A stretch of 64,000 nt of DNA, from assembly GCA_963968595.1 (NCBI GenBank), contig CAXAHJ010000001.1:163910-227909 (forward strand), written 5' to 3'. The position numbers were made by a program, and so were the translations under genes. The stretch is from GCA-2730975 sp937893275 (GTDB taxonomy: Bacteria > Verrucomicrobiota > Verrucomicrobiia > Opitutales > Seribacteraceae). Positions 17,291 to 26,398 of the stretch are shown here, piece after piece; position 1 is the first letter of the stretch; every line of letters begins with the position of its first letter. Below the pieces are notes generated by a model that saw only the letters and a list, made by a program, of their open reading frames with translations, ran no database searches and was not told the DNA's origin.

Positions 17291-18718
17291 ATGAGTGATG
17301 CGAAAGACAATGGTCTGTTCCTTCAAGACACGATGTCTAGAAGTAAATGCAAAGTTTTTGCCGAAAAAGACGGTGTGCTTCGATTCTACTGCTGTGGCCC
17401 GACTGTTTACGGGGCGGCTCACATAGGAAATTTTCGGACATTTGTCGCTCAGGATTTATTTAGAAGGGTTACTGAGTACAATGGTTTGAAAACCTTGCAT
17501 GTACGCAACCTAACGGATGTCGACGACAAAACCATTCGCGACTCGATAAAGGCGGGACAGAGGCTAGAGAAGTTCACCACTTACTGGACAGAACGTTTTC
17601 ATAACGACTGCGAGGCACTTGGCTTGCTAAAGCCGGATGTCGAGCCTAGTGCGGTTGCCCATATAGCTCAACAGATTCAGCTAGTAGAGAATCTTCTTCA
17701 ACGCGGACACGCCTACACTTCGGAAGATGGTTCCGTATACTTTCGAATTTCCTCTTTTGGCGAATATGGAAAACTCTCGAAGCTTAAATCCCGAGATCTT
17801 TCTGCGGGAGCAAGCCGCCGAACCACGGCAGACGACGAATACTCAAAGGAGTCTTTAGGGGATTTCGCCCTCTGGAAAGGAAGAAGGGAGGAAGACGGAG
17901 AGAATTTCTGGCAAAGCCCATGGGGCGATGGAAGACCTGGCTGGCATCTTGAGTGTAGTGCCATGTGCAGAGAATATCTAGGAGATTCGTTCGATCTACA
18001 TTCGGGTGGAGAGGATCTTGTTTTCCCTCACCACGAAAACGAGATCGCCCAAAGCATATGCTCATCGGGGCAACCTTTCGCCAGACATTGGTTTCATATT
18101 GCACACCTAATGGTGGATGGGGGGAAAATGAGCAAAAGCCTAGGCAACATGTACACCTTAGACGACTTGAAGGGGAAAGGGCACGACCCTGAGGTTGTAA
18201 GATATGCACTGCTCTCGGGTCACTACAGGCAGCCGCTCAACTTTACAATTTCATCACTGGAGGCAGCTCGTTCGGCACTCGGAAAACTCCTAAAAGCCCA
18301 CGACCTTCTCGGCGGGGGCGCTCCGCCTTCCTACGAGGAGTCATTAGCTAGAGGCGGTTCCGAACTGGGCCCCTTTAAAGCTGCCTGGGAAGCGTTGTTG
18401 GACGACCTGAATACACCAAAGGCTCTCGGAGCCCTTTTTTCCACAGTAAACAACATTGATCCCGCCAGTTTAGCGAATGATGAAAAAAAAGAGCTGCGAG
18501 AGTCATTTTGGTTTCTTCTAAATGCGTTCGGAATTTGTCTGCCCAAAACCGATGCTCCCAAAGATCCTCCTTGCGAGATTAAGGAGTTGGCGGAAAAAAG
18601 ACTTCAGGCGAGATTGGCAAAAAACTGGGCCGAAGCCGATAAACATCGTGAAACGCTCGACGAGGCGGGATGGTTGGTCAAAGATCTACCCACAGGTTTC
18701 GAGCTTATTCCCAAGTAG
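17291..18718 (+). CDS. cysS: Cysteine--tRNA ligase
   Basis: CysS charges tRNA-Cys with cysteine. The 475-residue protein shows YCCGPTVYG near residue 35, the class I HIGH motif as HIGN near 44, zinc-site residues in GWHLECSAM and HHENE, and the KMSKS motif in KMSKSLGN near 280. The C-terminal helical domain contains the expected ARLAKNWAEADKHR segment. The first 19 residues before the conserved core are slightly long, but ATG 17291 is the only good start. It converges with prmA. Confidence 0.97.
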   Translation: MSDAKDNGLFLQDTMSRSKCKVFAEKDGVLRFYCCGPTVYGAAHIGNFRTFVAQDLFRRVTEYNGLKTLHVRNLTDVDDKTIRDSIKAGQRLEKFTTYWTERFHNDCEALGLLKPDVEPSAVAHIAQQIQLVENLLQRGHAYTSEDGSVYFRISSFGEYGKLSKLKSRDLSAGASRRTTADDEYSKESLGDFALWKGRREEDGENFWQSPWGDGRPGWHLECSAMCREYLGDSFDLHSGGEDLVFPHHENEIAQSICSSGQPFARHWFHIAHLMVDGGKMSKSLGNMYTLDDLKGKGHDPEVVRYALLSGHYRQPLNFTISSLEAARSALGKLLKAHDLLGGGAPPSYEESLARGGSELGPFKAAWEALLDDLNTPKALGALFSTVNNIDPASLANDEKKELRESFWFLLNAFGICLPKTDAPKDPPCEIKELAEKRLQARLAKNWAEADKHRETLDEAGWLVKDLPTGFELIPK

Positions 18719-18773
18719 TCAAACAGATGGATGGCGTGGTGAATTCCGCAAGGGAAAAATCTTTTCCGATATC

Positions 18774-19655
18774 TTATTTCCGGATTAAAGTAAGCTGCGT
18801 CCACTCTCCTTTGTCTTTTCTTCGCAGGATAAAGCTTGAGCCTAAGCGATTGATGGTCTCTTGAAAGAATTCGGCTGTTTTTTTAGCTTCAATAGACAAG
18901 ATTCCAGACAAGGCAAGGAGTCCTTGCGAACGAACGGCACGTAGCAACAGTTCAGCATTCGCACAAAGTACGTCTGCTTGAATGTTTGCCAGCACAAGAT
19001 CGGCACTTTCCGAAAAAAGTCCTCCTGCAATATCGTTCGTAGTAAAACTAACATCGCCGACCATCCCATTTGCCGTAGCGTTTTCGATGGAAATTCGGAC
19101 GGCATCGGGATCGATATCAACACCTTTCACATTTCCCGCTCCAAGTAACTTGGCAGATAGGGCGAGTATTCCTGAACCGCAACCTAAGTCGATACAACTG
19201 AGCCCCCCAGGATCGATCTCTTCGAAAAAATCAATTATCACATCTAAGCACAGGCGAGTAGTTTCGTGAAGTCCCGTGCCAAAAGCCATTCCTGGATCGA
19301 CGTACAGTACCTTTTCCCCCTCCGGCAAGACATAGGTGGCGCGCTCCCACTCGGGCACAAGATGCAAGGGACCGATACTCCAAGGATGGAAATGTTCTTT
19401 GTAAGCTTCTTTCCAGTCACGATCCTCGACAGTTGAAAGCTTGGGTGAGAGGGATTCGGCAAATGCGGGAAACCTTTGGGACAGACTAGTCCACTCAGCA
19501 AGAGCCCGCTCTCGGTTGTCGAAAAAACCTTCAAGCGATCCCTCGTCCGAAAGTCTATTTATTTGCAAATACCAGTTACAAGGAGCCAGTTCACACAAGA
19601 GATCTTCCAGCGGAGGGATAAGCTCCGAGGACAACGGGAGAGTCGCCTTGATCAT
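18774..19655 (-). CDS. prmA: Ribosomal protein L11 methyltransferase
   Basis: PrmA trimethylates ribosomal protein L11 using S-adenosylmethionine. The 293-residue protein has the N-terminal recognition domain and the catalytic domain with DPGMAFGTGLHETT, the SAM motif IDLGCGSGILAL, GVDIDPDAV, and LANIQADVL in place of the usual NI motif. It overlaps the purN stop by ATGA, so the two are translationally coupled. A short stem GGAAAA-ATC-TTTTCC lies in the 55-base gap to the convergent cysS. Confidence 0.93.
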   Translation of the reverse strand: MIKATLPLSSELIPPLEDLLCELAPCNWYLQINRLSDEGSLEGFFDNRERALAEWTSLSQRFPAFAESLSPKLSTVEDRDWKEAYKEHFHPWSIGPLHLVPEWERATYVLPEGEKVLYVDPGMAFGTGLHETTRLCLDVIIDFFEEIDPGGLSCIDLGCGSGILALSAKLLGAGNVKGVDIDPDAVRISIENATANGMVGDVSFTTNDIAGGLFSESADLVLANIQADVLCANAELLLRAVRSQGLLALSGILSIEAKKTAEFFQETINRLGSSFILRRKDKGEWTQLTLIRK

Positions 19656-20263
19656 TCCCCGAGAAAGGGAATCACGCCAATGGCGATATCTCGAATTACC
19701 GAAGGCAAGACAACATGTTCCGCCCCATGTATCTTTTGCTCCAGTAGTTCGTAAGTATCGCCAGGCATAACTCGCACTGGAGCCTGTGCAATAATTTCGC
19801 CACCATCCACCACTTCATTCACCCAATGAATGGTGCAACCCGTTATTTTTACACCGCGGACAAAGGCTTGACGAATGGCTTCCAGTCCGGGAAAGCTGGG
19901 CAACAAGCTAGGGTGAAGATTAATTATCTTCCCCGAGAATGCTTGAAGAAATGGCCCTTTTAAAATGCGCATGAATCCAGCAAGAACGATTAAGTCGGGA
20001 GCATCCTCTTTGATCGTTTCAATCCAAAGGCTTTCGGACTCCCCGTTAAGGGTCGCCTGTTGGGAAGGAGACGAAAGATGGCTGTTCTTTACCTCGTAAC
20101 GAGCGGCTTTTTCTAGAATACCCGCATTTTGAACATCACTATATACGGCAACGACTTGAGTGGGGCCGAGCTGACTTGCCGATGCCGCAGACAGGATGGC
20201 CTCTGCATTTGTTCCGGAACCTGATCCTAATATGACGACCCTCATGTTTGACATTGCGTTCAA
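19652..20263 (-). CDS. purN: Phosphoribosylglycinamide formyltransferase
   Basis: PurN adds the formyl group of 10-formyltetrahydrofolate to GAR in purine synthesis. The 203-residue protein has VVILGSGSGTNAEAIL at the N terminus, the GFMRIL segment, NLHPSLLPSFPG and GCTIHWV, the standard active-site blocks. ATG codons at 20263, 20254 and 20245 are all possible starts; the last gives the most typical N terminus. It sits between rfaE2 and prmA in a tight minus-strand run. Confidence 0.95.
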   Translation of the reverse strand: MNAMSNMRVVILGSGSGTNAEAILSAASASQLGPTQVVAVYSDVQNAGILEKAARYEVKNSHLSSPSQQATLNGESESLWIETIKEDAPDLIVLAGFMRILKGPFLQAFSGKIINLHPSLLPSFPGLEAIRQAFVRGVKITGCTIHWVNEVVDGGEIIAQAPVRVMPGDTYELLEQKIHGAEHVVLPSVIRDIAIGVIPFLGE

Positions 20264-20266
20264 GTT

Positions 20267-20773
20267 TTAGATTTCGGGCAAGCCTTTAATTTTCTGCAAA
20301 AGTCCGGTAGTTCCACACCCTTCAAGAAATGGCAGAAAGTGAATTTCGGAACCCACTTGCTCTAAGGATTCGCGTTCACTTTGGTCCATCGTCTGCAGAC
20401 AGTAATCGCCAGATTTAGCATAGGCATCGGGTGACAGGGCTTTGATTTCAGAGCTTATTCTCTTTCCGTCAAAAAGAAATACTCCTGACACGCTTTTCAG
20501 AGAAAGAAGGGCGTAGGCGCGTTCGCGCTCTCCTTGCACAGGGCGAGAAGAGCCCTTGATGGCTCGGGCACTTGAGTCTGAATTGAGGGCAACCCAAAGA
20601 TGGTTTCCCAATGCTGCCGCCAACTCCAGGCAATAGATGTGTCCGGCATGAAGTAGGTCGAAGCATCCGTTGGTGAGGACGAATGTCTCGCTCTGCAAGT
20701 TAACTTTTTGACGAAATTTCACAGATTCCTCAAGCGAAGAAACTCCGACAGAAAGATCATCTAAGGTCGCCAT
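20267..20773 (-). CDS. rfaE2: D-beta-D-heptose 1-phosphate adenylyltransferase
   Basis: RfaE2 makes ADP-heptose for the lipopolysaccharide inner core. The 168-residue protein is the stand-alone cytidylyltransferase-like half of HldE: VLTNGCFDLLHAGHIYCLE carries the HxGH nucleotide-binding motif, and NSDSSARAIKG and RPVQ follow as expected. The frame is open to 20851, but the first 26 codons overlap dnaJ; ATG 20773 is chosen, just after the dnaJ stop. The matching kinase half (RfaE1) is not in the window. Confidence 0.92.
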   Translation of the reverse strand: MATLDDLSVGVSSLEESVKFRQKVNLQSETFVLTNGCFDLLHAGHIYCLELAAALGNHLWVALNSDSSARAIKGSSRPVQGERERAYALLSLKSVSGVFLFDGKRISSEIKALSPDAYAKSGDYCLQTMDQSERESLEQVGSEIHFLPFLEGCGTTGLLQKIKGLPEI

Positions 20774-20775
20774 CT

Positions 20776-21933
20776 TCAATCCTCGCCTTCGAAGAAACGC
20801 TTTGCCTTGTCTATGATCCCCTCGTCCACATCCGCGTCCTTGTCGCCGCATGATTTAGCGAAATCGACTAACAATTCGCGCTGCTTTTTTGTAAGTTTTT
20901 TAGGGATATGAATAGTTATGCGCGCATAGAGGTCTCCAACCCGACTGGAACTTCGGAGATTAGGCATTCCCTTGTCGCGCAAACGAAAAGTGCGACCCGA
21001 TTGAGTACCCGCAGGGATTTTTAAGGAAACCTTGCCGGTCAGCGTGGGTACGTCAATGGAACCCCCTAGGGTCGCCAAAGTATAGGGGAGGGCGAGTTCA
21101 TGAAAAAGGTCATCTCCGTCCCGCTCGAAAAGCTCGTGATCCTTAACTTGCACGAAAACATAAAGATCCGCCGCCGGGCCTCCCATCAGGCCCGCATCGC
21201 CTCGACCACGAGAGCACAATCGCGTACCGTCATCAACGCCTTTAGGAATGCTAACCTTGACGGTCGCAGGTTCCCGCACGCGCCCCTCGCCACCACAGGT
21301 TCCGCAGGGATTTTCGATCGTCACTCCCGATCCGCTGCATTTTGGACAAGTCCGCCGAATGCTTATGAAGCCTTGGTTGGAAGCAACCTGACCAATACCT
21401 CCGCAAATCGGGCACATCACTTTACTAGAACCAGAAGCAGCGCCTGATCCGTCGCACGGGCCACAGGTTCCATAGCGCCTGTACTTGATCTCTCGATCAA
21501 CACCTTCGGCAGCTTGCTTCAATGAAATTTCCACAGAGACCCGCAAGTCCGAGCCGCGGGCTCCTCCCGCTTCCTGACCCTGTGAACTTGAACCACCGAA
21601 GAACTCTTCGAAAATACTGCCAAATCCGCTCCCGCCACCTCCGCCACCTCCGCCAAAAACATCGCGGAAAAGGTCAAATGGATCAACTGCGGCTCCTCCG
21701 CCACCTCCTCGAAATGCGTCTGGCCCAAATTGATCATACCTGCGACGCTTTTCCGGATCCTTAAGCACTTCGTATGCTTCCGAGATCTTTTTGAATTGTT
21801 CCTCGGCTTCTTTATCGCCGGGGTTTTTGTCAGGATGATATTTTACCGCAAGCTTTCGGTAGGCTTTCTTTAGTTCTTCCGGGGATGCGCCACGAGGCAC
21901 ACCGAGTAATTCATAAAAGTCTTCTGATGCCAT
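20776..21933 (-). CDS. dnaJ: Chaperone protein DnaJ
   Basis: DnaJ is the J-domain co-chaperone of DnaK. The 385-residue protein has the J domain with HPDKNPGD near residue 32, a Gly/Phe-rich linker with long Gly runs at about 73-115, and four CxxCxGxG zinc modules (CGPCDGSG, CPICGGIG, CPKCSGSG, CGTCGGEG) between about 155 and 220, then the C-terminal substrate-binding domains. The C terminus adds an acidic tail. grpE lies directly upstream; dnaK is absent from the window. Confidence 0.97.
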   Translation of the reverse strand: MASEDFYELLGVPRGASPEELKKAYRKLAVKYHPDKNPGDKEAEEQFKKISEAYEVLKDPEKRRRYDQFGPDAFRGGGGGAAVDPFDLFRDVFGGGGGGGGSGFGSIFEEFFGGSSSQGQEAGGARGSDLRVSVEISLKQAAEGVDREIKYRRYGTCGPCDGSGAASGSSKVMCPICGGIGQVASNQGFISIRRTCPKCSGSGVTIENPCGTCGGEGRVREPATVKVSIPKGVDDGTRLCSRGRGDAGLMGGPAADLYVFVQVKDHELFERDGDDLFHELALPYTLATLGGSIDVPTLTGKVSLKIPAGTQSGRTFRLRDKGMPNLRSSSRVGDLYARITIHIPKKLTKKQRELLVDFAKSCGDKDADVDEGIIDKAKRFFEGED

Positions 21934-21965
21934 TGCCTTGTGATTAAGATTGAGGGCTAGCTATT

Positions 21966-22598
21966 TCAGTCTTCGGATTTCTCTTCTTCTCCAGTTGAGC
22001 CTTTGGAGATAACCACCGCCGCTGGCCTAAGCAAGCGGTCGCCCAACTTATATCCTATGCGAACGGTATAGATTACATGACCTTCCTCTATGTCTTCGCT
22101 CACTTCGTGACTAACGGCTTCGTGAAGGCTTGTGTCAAAGGGCTGGCCCGTTGCATCGATCAAAGAGAGTCCATGCTCTCCAAGTATTGATTCCATTTGA
22201 GTCATGACCATGGCAAACCCCTCCACCACACTTTTGGCCTCCTCACGATTCTGGGCATCCTGAAGACCTAGACGAAAAGCATCAACGGCGGGGAGGAGAT
22301 CCCCAATTATATTTGCTCGAATGCGAGAGGCGATTTCCTCACGGTCTCGAACTGAGCGCTTTCGCAAGTTGTCCAACTCGGCAGCCGCGCGGAGGTACTT
22401 GTTTTGTAGCTCGTCGCGCTTGCCATAGGCTTCTTCGAGTTTACCCTGCATCCTGCCAGAGGCATCACCTTGACCAGATTCCTCTTCCAGAGATTCATCC
22501 ACCTCGTCGGTGGCGTTAGCTTCATCCAAAATCTCTTCCGAAGGTTGAGATCCTGTTTCTTCTTCAGTTTTGTTACCTTGTTCCATCAAATGTTGCAA
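21966..22598 (-). CDS. grpE: Nucleotide exchange factor GrpE
   Basis: GrpE releases ADP from DnaK. The 210-residue protein has an acidic disordered N terminus (about residues 6-50), a long helix with YLRAAAELDNLRKRSVRDRE, and the C-terminal beta domain with PFDTSLHEAVS and VRIGYKLGDRLLRPAAVVIS. ATG 22598 or ATG 22586 could be the start. It is 32 bases upstream of dnaJ and surely cotranscribed. Confidence 0.96.
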   Translation of the reverse strand: MQHLMEQGNKTEEETGSQPSEEILDEANATDEVDESLEEESGQGDASGRMQGKLEEAYGKRDELQNKYLRAAAELDNLRKRSVRDREEIASRIRANIIGDLLPAVDAFRLGLQDAQNREEAKSVVEGFAMVMTQMESILGEHGLSLIDATGQPFDTSLHEAVSHEVSEDIEEGHVIYTVRIGYKLGDRLLRPAAVVISKGSTGEEEKSED

Positions 22599-22670
22599 TG
22601 AGTTAAACGGTATAAAAAACCTTGCCCTTCGCCACCGGTCAACGGGAAAGCAGAGAAGTTTGCCCCCAAC

Positions 22671-23624
22671 TTAGCGAATAAAACGATCCGTCACCAGAAA
22701 TGTCGTCTTTTCCGAAGCTTGTCCTAAAAAATCCTCCGCAAAAGGTACAAGTCCGGTATCCCCTGCTTTCAAAAAACATCCCTCGCCATGAAGAGATCCG
22801 CTCAAAACATGCACCAATGCGACATCCCCGCCAGCGGAAGAAAGTTTTTTCTTCTGTCCATCCGCAATCTCGAATTTACAAATGCGGAAGTGGTCGCATT
22901 CTGAGATAACCTGTTCTGCTAATTCAGGATCAGAACGAAATGGTTCGGGCTCAAAATCGGCAAAGTTAATGCATCGCATAGACTCCTCGACATGCAGTTC
23001 TCTGGGTTCGCCATCCAACCCCACGCGCTCCCAATCGTATACTCGGTAAGTAGTATCTGAATTTTGCTGAACCTCCAAAATCAAATTACCTCCATCGATA
23101 GCGTGAATGCGGCCACTTTCCACAAGAAGGGAGTCTCCGGCAAACGATGGAAATCGGTGACATAAATCAGTGAGGCACCCTTCGTTCAACGCTTCCCAAA
23201 AAGACTCTTTGGAAACCCCGGATTTCAATCCGGCGATCAACCCTGCCCCGGAGGCGGCTTTCGCCACATACCAGTTCTCCGTTTTTGGTTCACTTCCGAG
23301 TTCATGCGCGATGGCTGAAGGAGGATGAACCTGAAGACTTAGGCGTTCTGCGCAGTCCAACCATTTAACCAGAATCGGAAACGGTTTTGCGGAAGGCCAA
23401 CTCGGACCAAGAAGCCAATCCGAATTACCTTCGATCAATTCGCGAAGCGTGCGATCCTTCAAGGGTCCTTCCGCCACGATCGATTGGCTCTCGGGTCTGT
23501 CCACAATTTCCCAAGTTTCGCCTATTCTTTTACCCTCGGGTAAATCCCGGCCAAATACTTTCGCAAGGCTACGACCTCCCCAAACACGAACTAAGCAAAT
23601 AGGTGTGAACTTAACAACCGACAT
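22671..23624 (-). CDS. manA: Class I mannose-6-phosphate isomerase
   Basis: ManA interconverts fructose 6-phosphate and mannose 6-phosphate. The 317-residue protein matches the short bacterial class: VWGGR and GETWEI near the N terminus, LSLQVHP with the zinc His, the TENWYV segment, and VESGRIHAI with the second zinc His. The frame is open to 23642, but MSVVKFTP at 23624 fits the family. The gene diverges from ftsK with little space, and a 72-base gap separates it from grpE downstream. Confidence 0.93.
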   Translation of the reverse strand: MSVVKFTPICLVRVWGGRSLAKVFGRDLPEGKRIGETWEIVDRPESQSIVAEGPLKDRTLRELIEGNSDWLLGPSWPSAKPFPILVKWLDCAERLSLQVHPPSAIAHELGSEPKTENWYVAKAASGAGLIAGLKSGVSKESFWEALNEGCLTDLCHRFPSFAGDSLLVESGRIHAIDGGNLILEVQQNSDTTYRVYDWERVGLDGEPRELHVEESMRCINFADFEPEPFRSDPELAEQVISECDHFRICKFEIADGQKKKLSSAGGDVALVHVLSGSLHGEGCFLKAGDTGLVPFAEDFLGQASEKTTFLVTDRFIR

Positions 23625-23710
23625 TGCTAAAAGTATCTTCAAAGATTGCGTTGCAAGGCAACGAAATCCTCTTATGCCTAGTCATAGTTAATAAAGGTAA
23701 GGGAAATCTA

Positions 23711-26299
23711 GTGGTGAAAAAAGGGATAGGTTCGGGGACTCCAAAAGCCTCTGTCGGAAAAATTACGCCTGTGCGACGACCATGGCTGGCGGCAGGTCTT
23801 GCTGTGGCTGCTCTTGTCTGTTTGGTAAGTCTGCTTGATTACGACGGGCAAGGACATGCAGACCCAAGTGTAGGGGAGCCCCATTTACTAGGTGGAGTCG
23901 GAGAATTTTTGTCGGACCAGATGCTGGCCAGCTTAGGGTTAGGAGCATGGCTTTTGCCTTGGGCTTTTGGCTGTGCCTCGTTTCTTACCTTCGCCGAAAG
24001 CACAAAGTCCATGAGGGTTCGAAAGCTTGCCACCATCGGTTTGGTCATCATCTCAATCGCGGCTTTAGCTAACCTGAGAGACGCCGGATTCAGGGCCGTA
24101 GGCGGGGAACCTCTTCTCGATAAAGATCTCTACCGCAACGGAGCCGGCGGTTCCTTGGGTGGGGTTTTATATTCAGGTGTTCCGTTACACGCACTGCCTG
24201 AGAATCGTTCGGGTGGCTTTCTAGGCCAATGGTTAGGGGGGTTGGGCACCGGGCTTCTGATGAGCATCTCTCTTATCGGCAGTTTGCTTCTCCATTGGTC
24301 CGTCAAGCCAAACTTGGCGTTCGGCGGTCTGCCGGGATGGACAAGAGGCTTGAGGGAGCGTTTGTCTGCAGGAGCCAAAAACCCAAGTGGCCCAGAAGAA
24401 GCCCCAAAGGAAAAGAAAGAGGAAAGTCCGTCGGCCGGTGAACCGGAGGCGACGAGTGCCCAAAAGAAAAACTCCATTTTTAGCCGAAAAAAAGAGGATG
24501 ACGACATCCTCTTCGGAAAAGTTGGCTCAGAATCAGATACCGTCGAGACAACACCCTCGCCACCAAAAACAAAAAAGGACACACAGAAAAAATCACTGAC
24601 GGAAGAACCAGACCTCTCTGCGAATGAGGAACATGACACCCCCGAACCTGAACTCAAAAAAGCGTTGGAGCCTGCGCCAACGGAGGTATTAGAGACAGCC
24701 GAGGACAAGGGAGTTGATGGCTTTAAGGTAGTAAGGGCAGCTAAAACCGAAAAAGCTGCTGACCTGTTCCCAGAACGAAAAGGCGACTATCACTTTCCCA
24801 CTCTTGATCTCCTCATGGACCCACCCGAAGAAGAGGACTCTGCCGACGAAGATCATATGATCAAGGCCGTTCGACTGAGGGAAACTCTAGCTCAATTCAA
24901 GATCGAGGTTGAGCTTGGCGAAGTTCACACAGGACCCGTCATAACGAGATACGACATTCATCCTGCAGCAGGTGTAAAAGTAGCAAAAATTGCAAATCTA
25001 GAAAAAGACCTCGCGATGGCCCTAAAAGCCGAAAGCGTAAGGATCATTGCTCCCGTTCCCGGAAAAGGATGCGTAGGCATCGAGGTGCCCAACGACAAAC
25101 CCGGAACCGTCTGCCTTAAAGAAATTTTGGAATCAAAGGCCTGGGCAGATGCAAATGCCGAGATTCCAATTGTTTTAGGCAAAGAAGCCAGCGGTATTCC
25201 GCTTGTCGCAGACCTTACAAAAATGCCTCACCTGCTGGTTGCGGGATCTACTGGTTCAGGCAAGACAGTTTGCATAAACACCATTATCGCATCCCTATGT
25301 TACCATTCGAGCCCCGAGGACGTGCGCTTTATCATGGTAGATCCAAAGATCGTTGAGATGAAGGTCTACAACGATCTTCCTCATATGCTCATTCCCGTCG
25401 TTACCGAACCGAAAAAGGTTCCGGGCGCACTCAAGTGGTTACTCATTGAAATGGAGCGCCGCTACCAAATTTTCTCAAAAGTGGGTGCTCGAAATATCGC
25501 TGGCTTCAACGCTAAAATTTTAAAGGACAAGGAAGAAAAGGAAAAGGCGATCGCGCTAGAAGCCGAAATGACTCCCGAGGAGCGTGCTGCATTGTCAAAC
25601 ATTGAGGTTCCTAGGGACGACAGTGTTTTGGAAATCCCGGAAAACAAACTTCCCTACATCGTCTGCTTTATTGACGAACTCGCCGACCTTATGATGGTGG
25701 CGCAAGCCGATGTCGAAACTGGGATTGCTCGCTTGGCCCAGTTGGCTCGAGCGGCAGGCATACACCTAATAATCGCCACCCAACGACCGTCCGTTAACGT
25801 CATCACCGGCGTTATCAAGGCTAATCTCCCAAGCCGTATCTCTTTTCGCGTCGCATCTTATCGAGACAGCCAAACCATACTAGATTCCAAAGGTGCGGAA
25901 ACATTAATCGGGCGAGGTGACATGCTTTTTATTCCACCTGGCAGTCCAGTATTTATGCGAGCACAAGGAGCATTCGTCAGCGATGATGAAATCAATGGCA
26001 TTGTAGAATACTTAAAACGAAACGGCCCGCCGGAAATTATTGAAGAAGTGCGTGCCCAAGTCGAGGCAGCGGGCCAAGAAGAAATTCTTGGAGAAGATGG
26101 AGATAGCGACGAAGATCCCATGGTCAAGAGAGCCATTGAGATAATTCGTACCACCAAACGCGCCTCAACCTCCAACCTGCAAAGAAAACTGAGCATTGGC
26201 TACAATCGAGCTGCTCGCATAATGGATGAACTGGAAGATCGGGGAATGGTCGGTCCTGACAATGGCTCACAAGGTAGAGAAATTCTCTTGGACTTGTGA
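23711..26299 (+). CDS. ftsK: DNA translocase FtsK
   Basis: FtsK pumps DNA at the division septum to resolve and segregate chromosomes. About four hydrophobic segments occupy the first 200 residues. A charged Glu/Lys/Pro-rich linker runs to about 360, then come the alpha domain, the motor with Walker A AGSTGSGKT near 511 and Walker B CFIDELADLM near 650, and the C-terminal gamma winged helix (about 800-862) that reads orienting DNA sites. The frame is open from 23624; GTG 23711 or 23714, preceded by AAGGGAAAT, is the better start and removes 29 residues overlapping the manA promoter side. Confidence 0.95.
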   Translation: MVKKGIGSGTPKASVGKITPVRRPWLAAGLAVAALVCLVSLLDYDGQGHADPSVGEPHLLGGVGEFLSDQMLASLGLGAWLLPWAFGCASFLTFAESTKSMRVRKLATIGLVIISIAALANLRDAGFRAVGGEPLLDKDLYRNGAGGSLGGVLYSGVPLHALPENRSGGFLGQWLGGLGTGLLMSISLIGSLLLHWSVKPNLAFGGLPGWTRGLRERLSAGAKNPSGPEEAPKEKKEESPSAGEPEATSAQKKNSIFSRKKEDDDILFGKVGSESDTVETTPSPPKTKKDTQKKSLTEEPDLSANEEHDTPEPELKKALEPAPTEVLETAEDKGVDGFKVVRAAKTEKAADLFPERKGDYHFPTLDLLMDPPEEEDSADEDHMIKAVRLRETLAQFKIEVELGEVHTGPVITRYDIHPAAGVKVAKIANLEKDLAMALKAESVRIIAPVPGKGCVGIEVPNDKPGTVCLKEILESKAWADANAEIPIVLGKEASGIPLVADLTKMPHLLVAGSTGSGKTVCINTIIASLCYHSSPEDVRFIMVDPKIVEMKVYNDLPHMLIPVVTEPKKVPGALKWLLIEMERRYQIFSKVGARNIAGFNAKILKDKEEKEKAIALEAEMTPEERAALSNIEVPRDDSVLEIPENKLPYIVCFIDELADLMMVAQADVETGIARLAQLARAAGIHLIIATQRPSVNVITGVIKANLPSRISFRVASYRDSQTILDSKGAETLIGRGDMLFIPPGSPVFMRAQGAFVSDDEINGIVEYLKRNGPPEIIEEVRAQVEAAGQEEILGEDGDSDEDPMVKRAIEIIRTTKRASTSNLQRKLSIGYNRAARIMDELEDRGMVGPDNGSQGREILLDL

Positions 26300-26324
26300 C
26301 ACATCAACTGGTTAAGGTAAGTCC

Positions 26325-26396
26325 ATGAAAAAAAATCTTTGTGATGGACGGTTGCTGATTGAATCCCGCTGCCTGTTGTGCCTTAAGTTAACTTAA
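26325..26396 (+). CDS. Possible 23-codon ORF before the rodZ-like gene
   Basis: A short frame lies in the ftsK-rodZ gap. It has an AAGG sequence 7 bases before its ATG and ends two bases before the rodZ ATG. The peptide begins MKKNLCDGRLL and contains three cysteines, two as CLLC. It could be a leader peptide coupled to rodZ, or chance. No family is known to me. Confidence 0.25.
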   Translation: MKKNLCDGRLLIESRCLLCLKLT

Positions 26397-26398
26397 TC

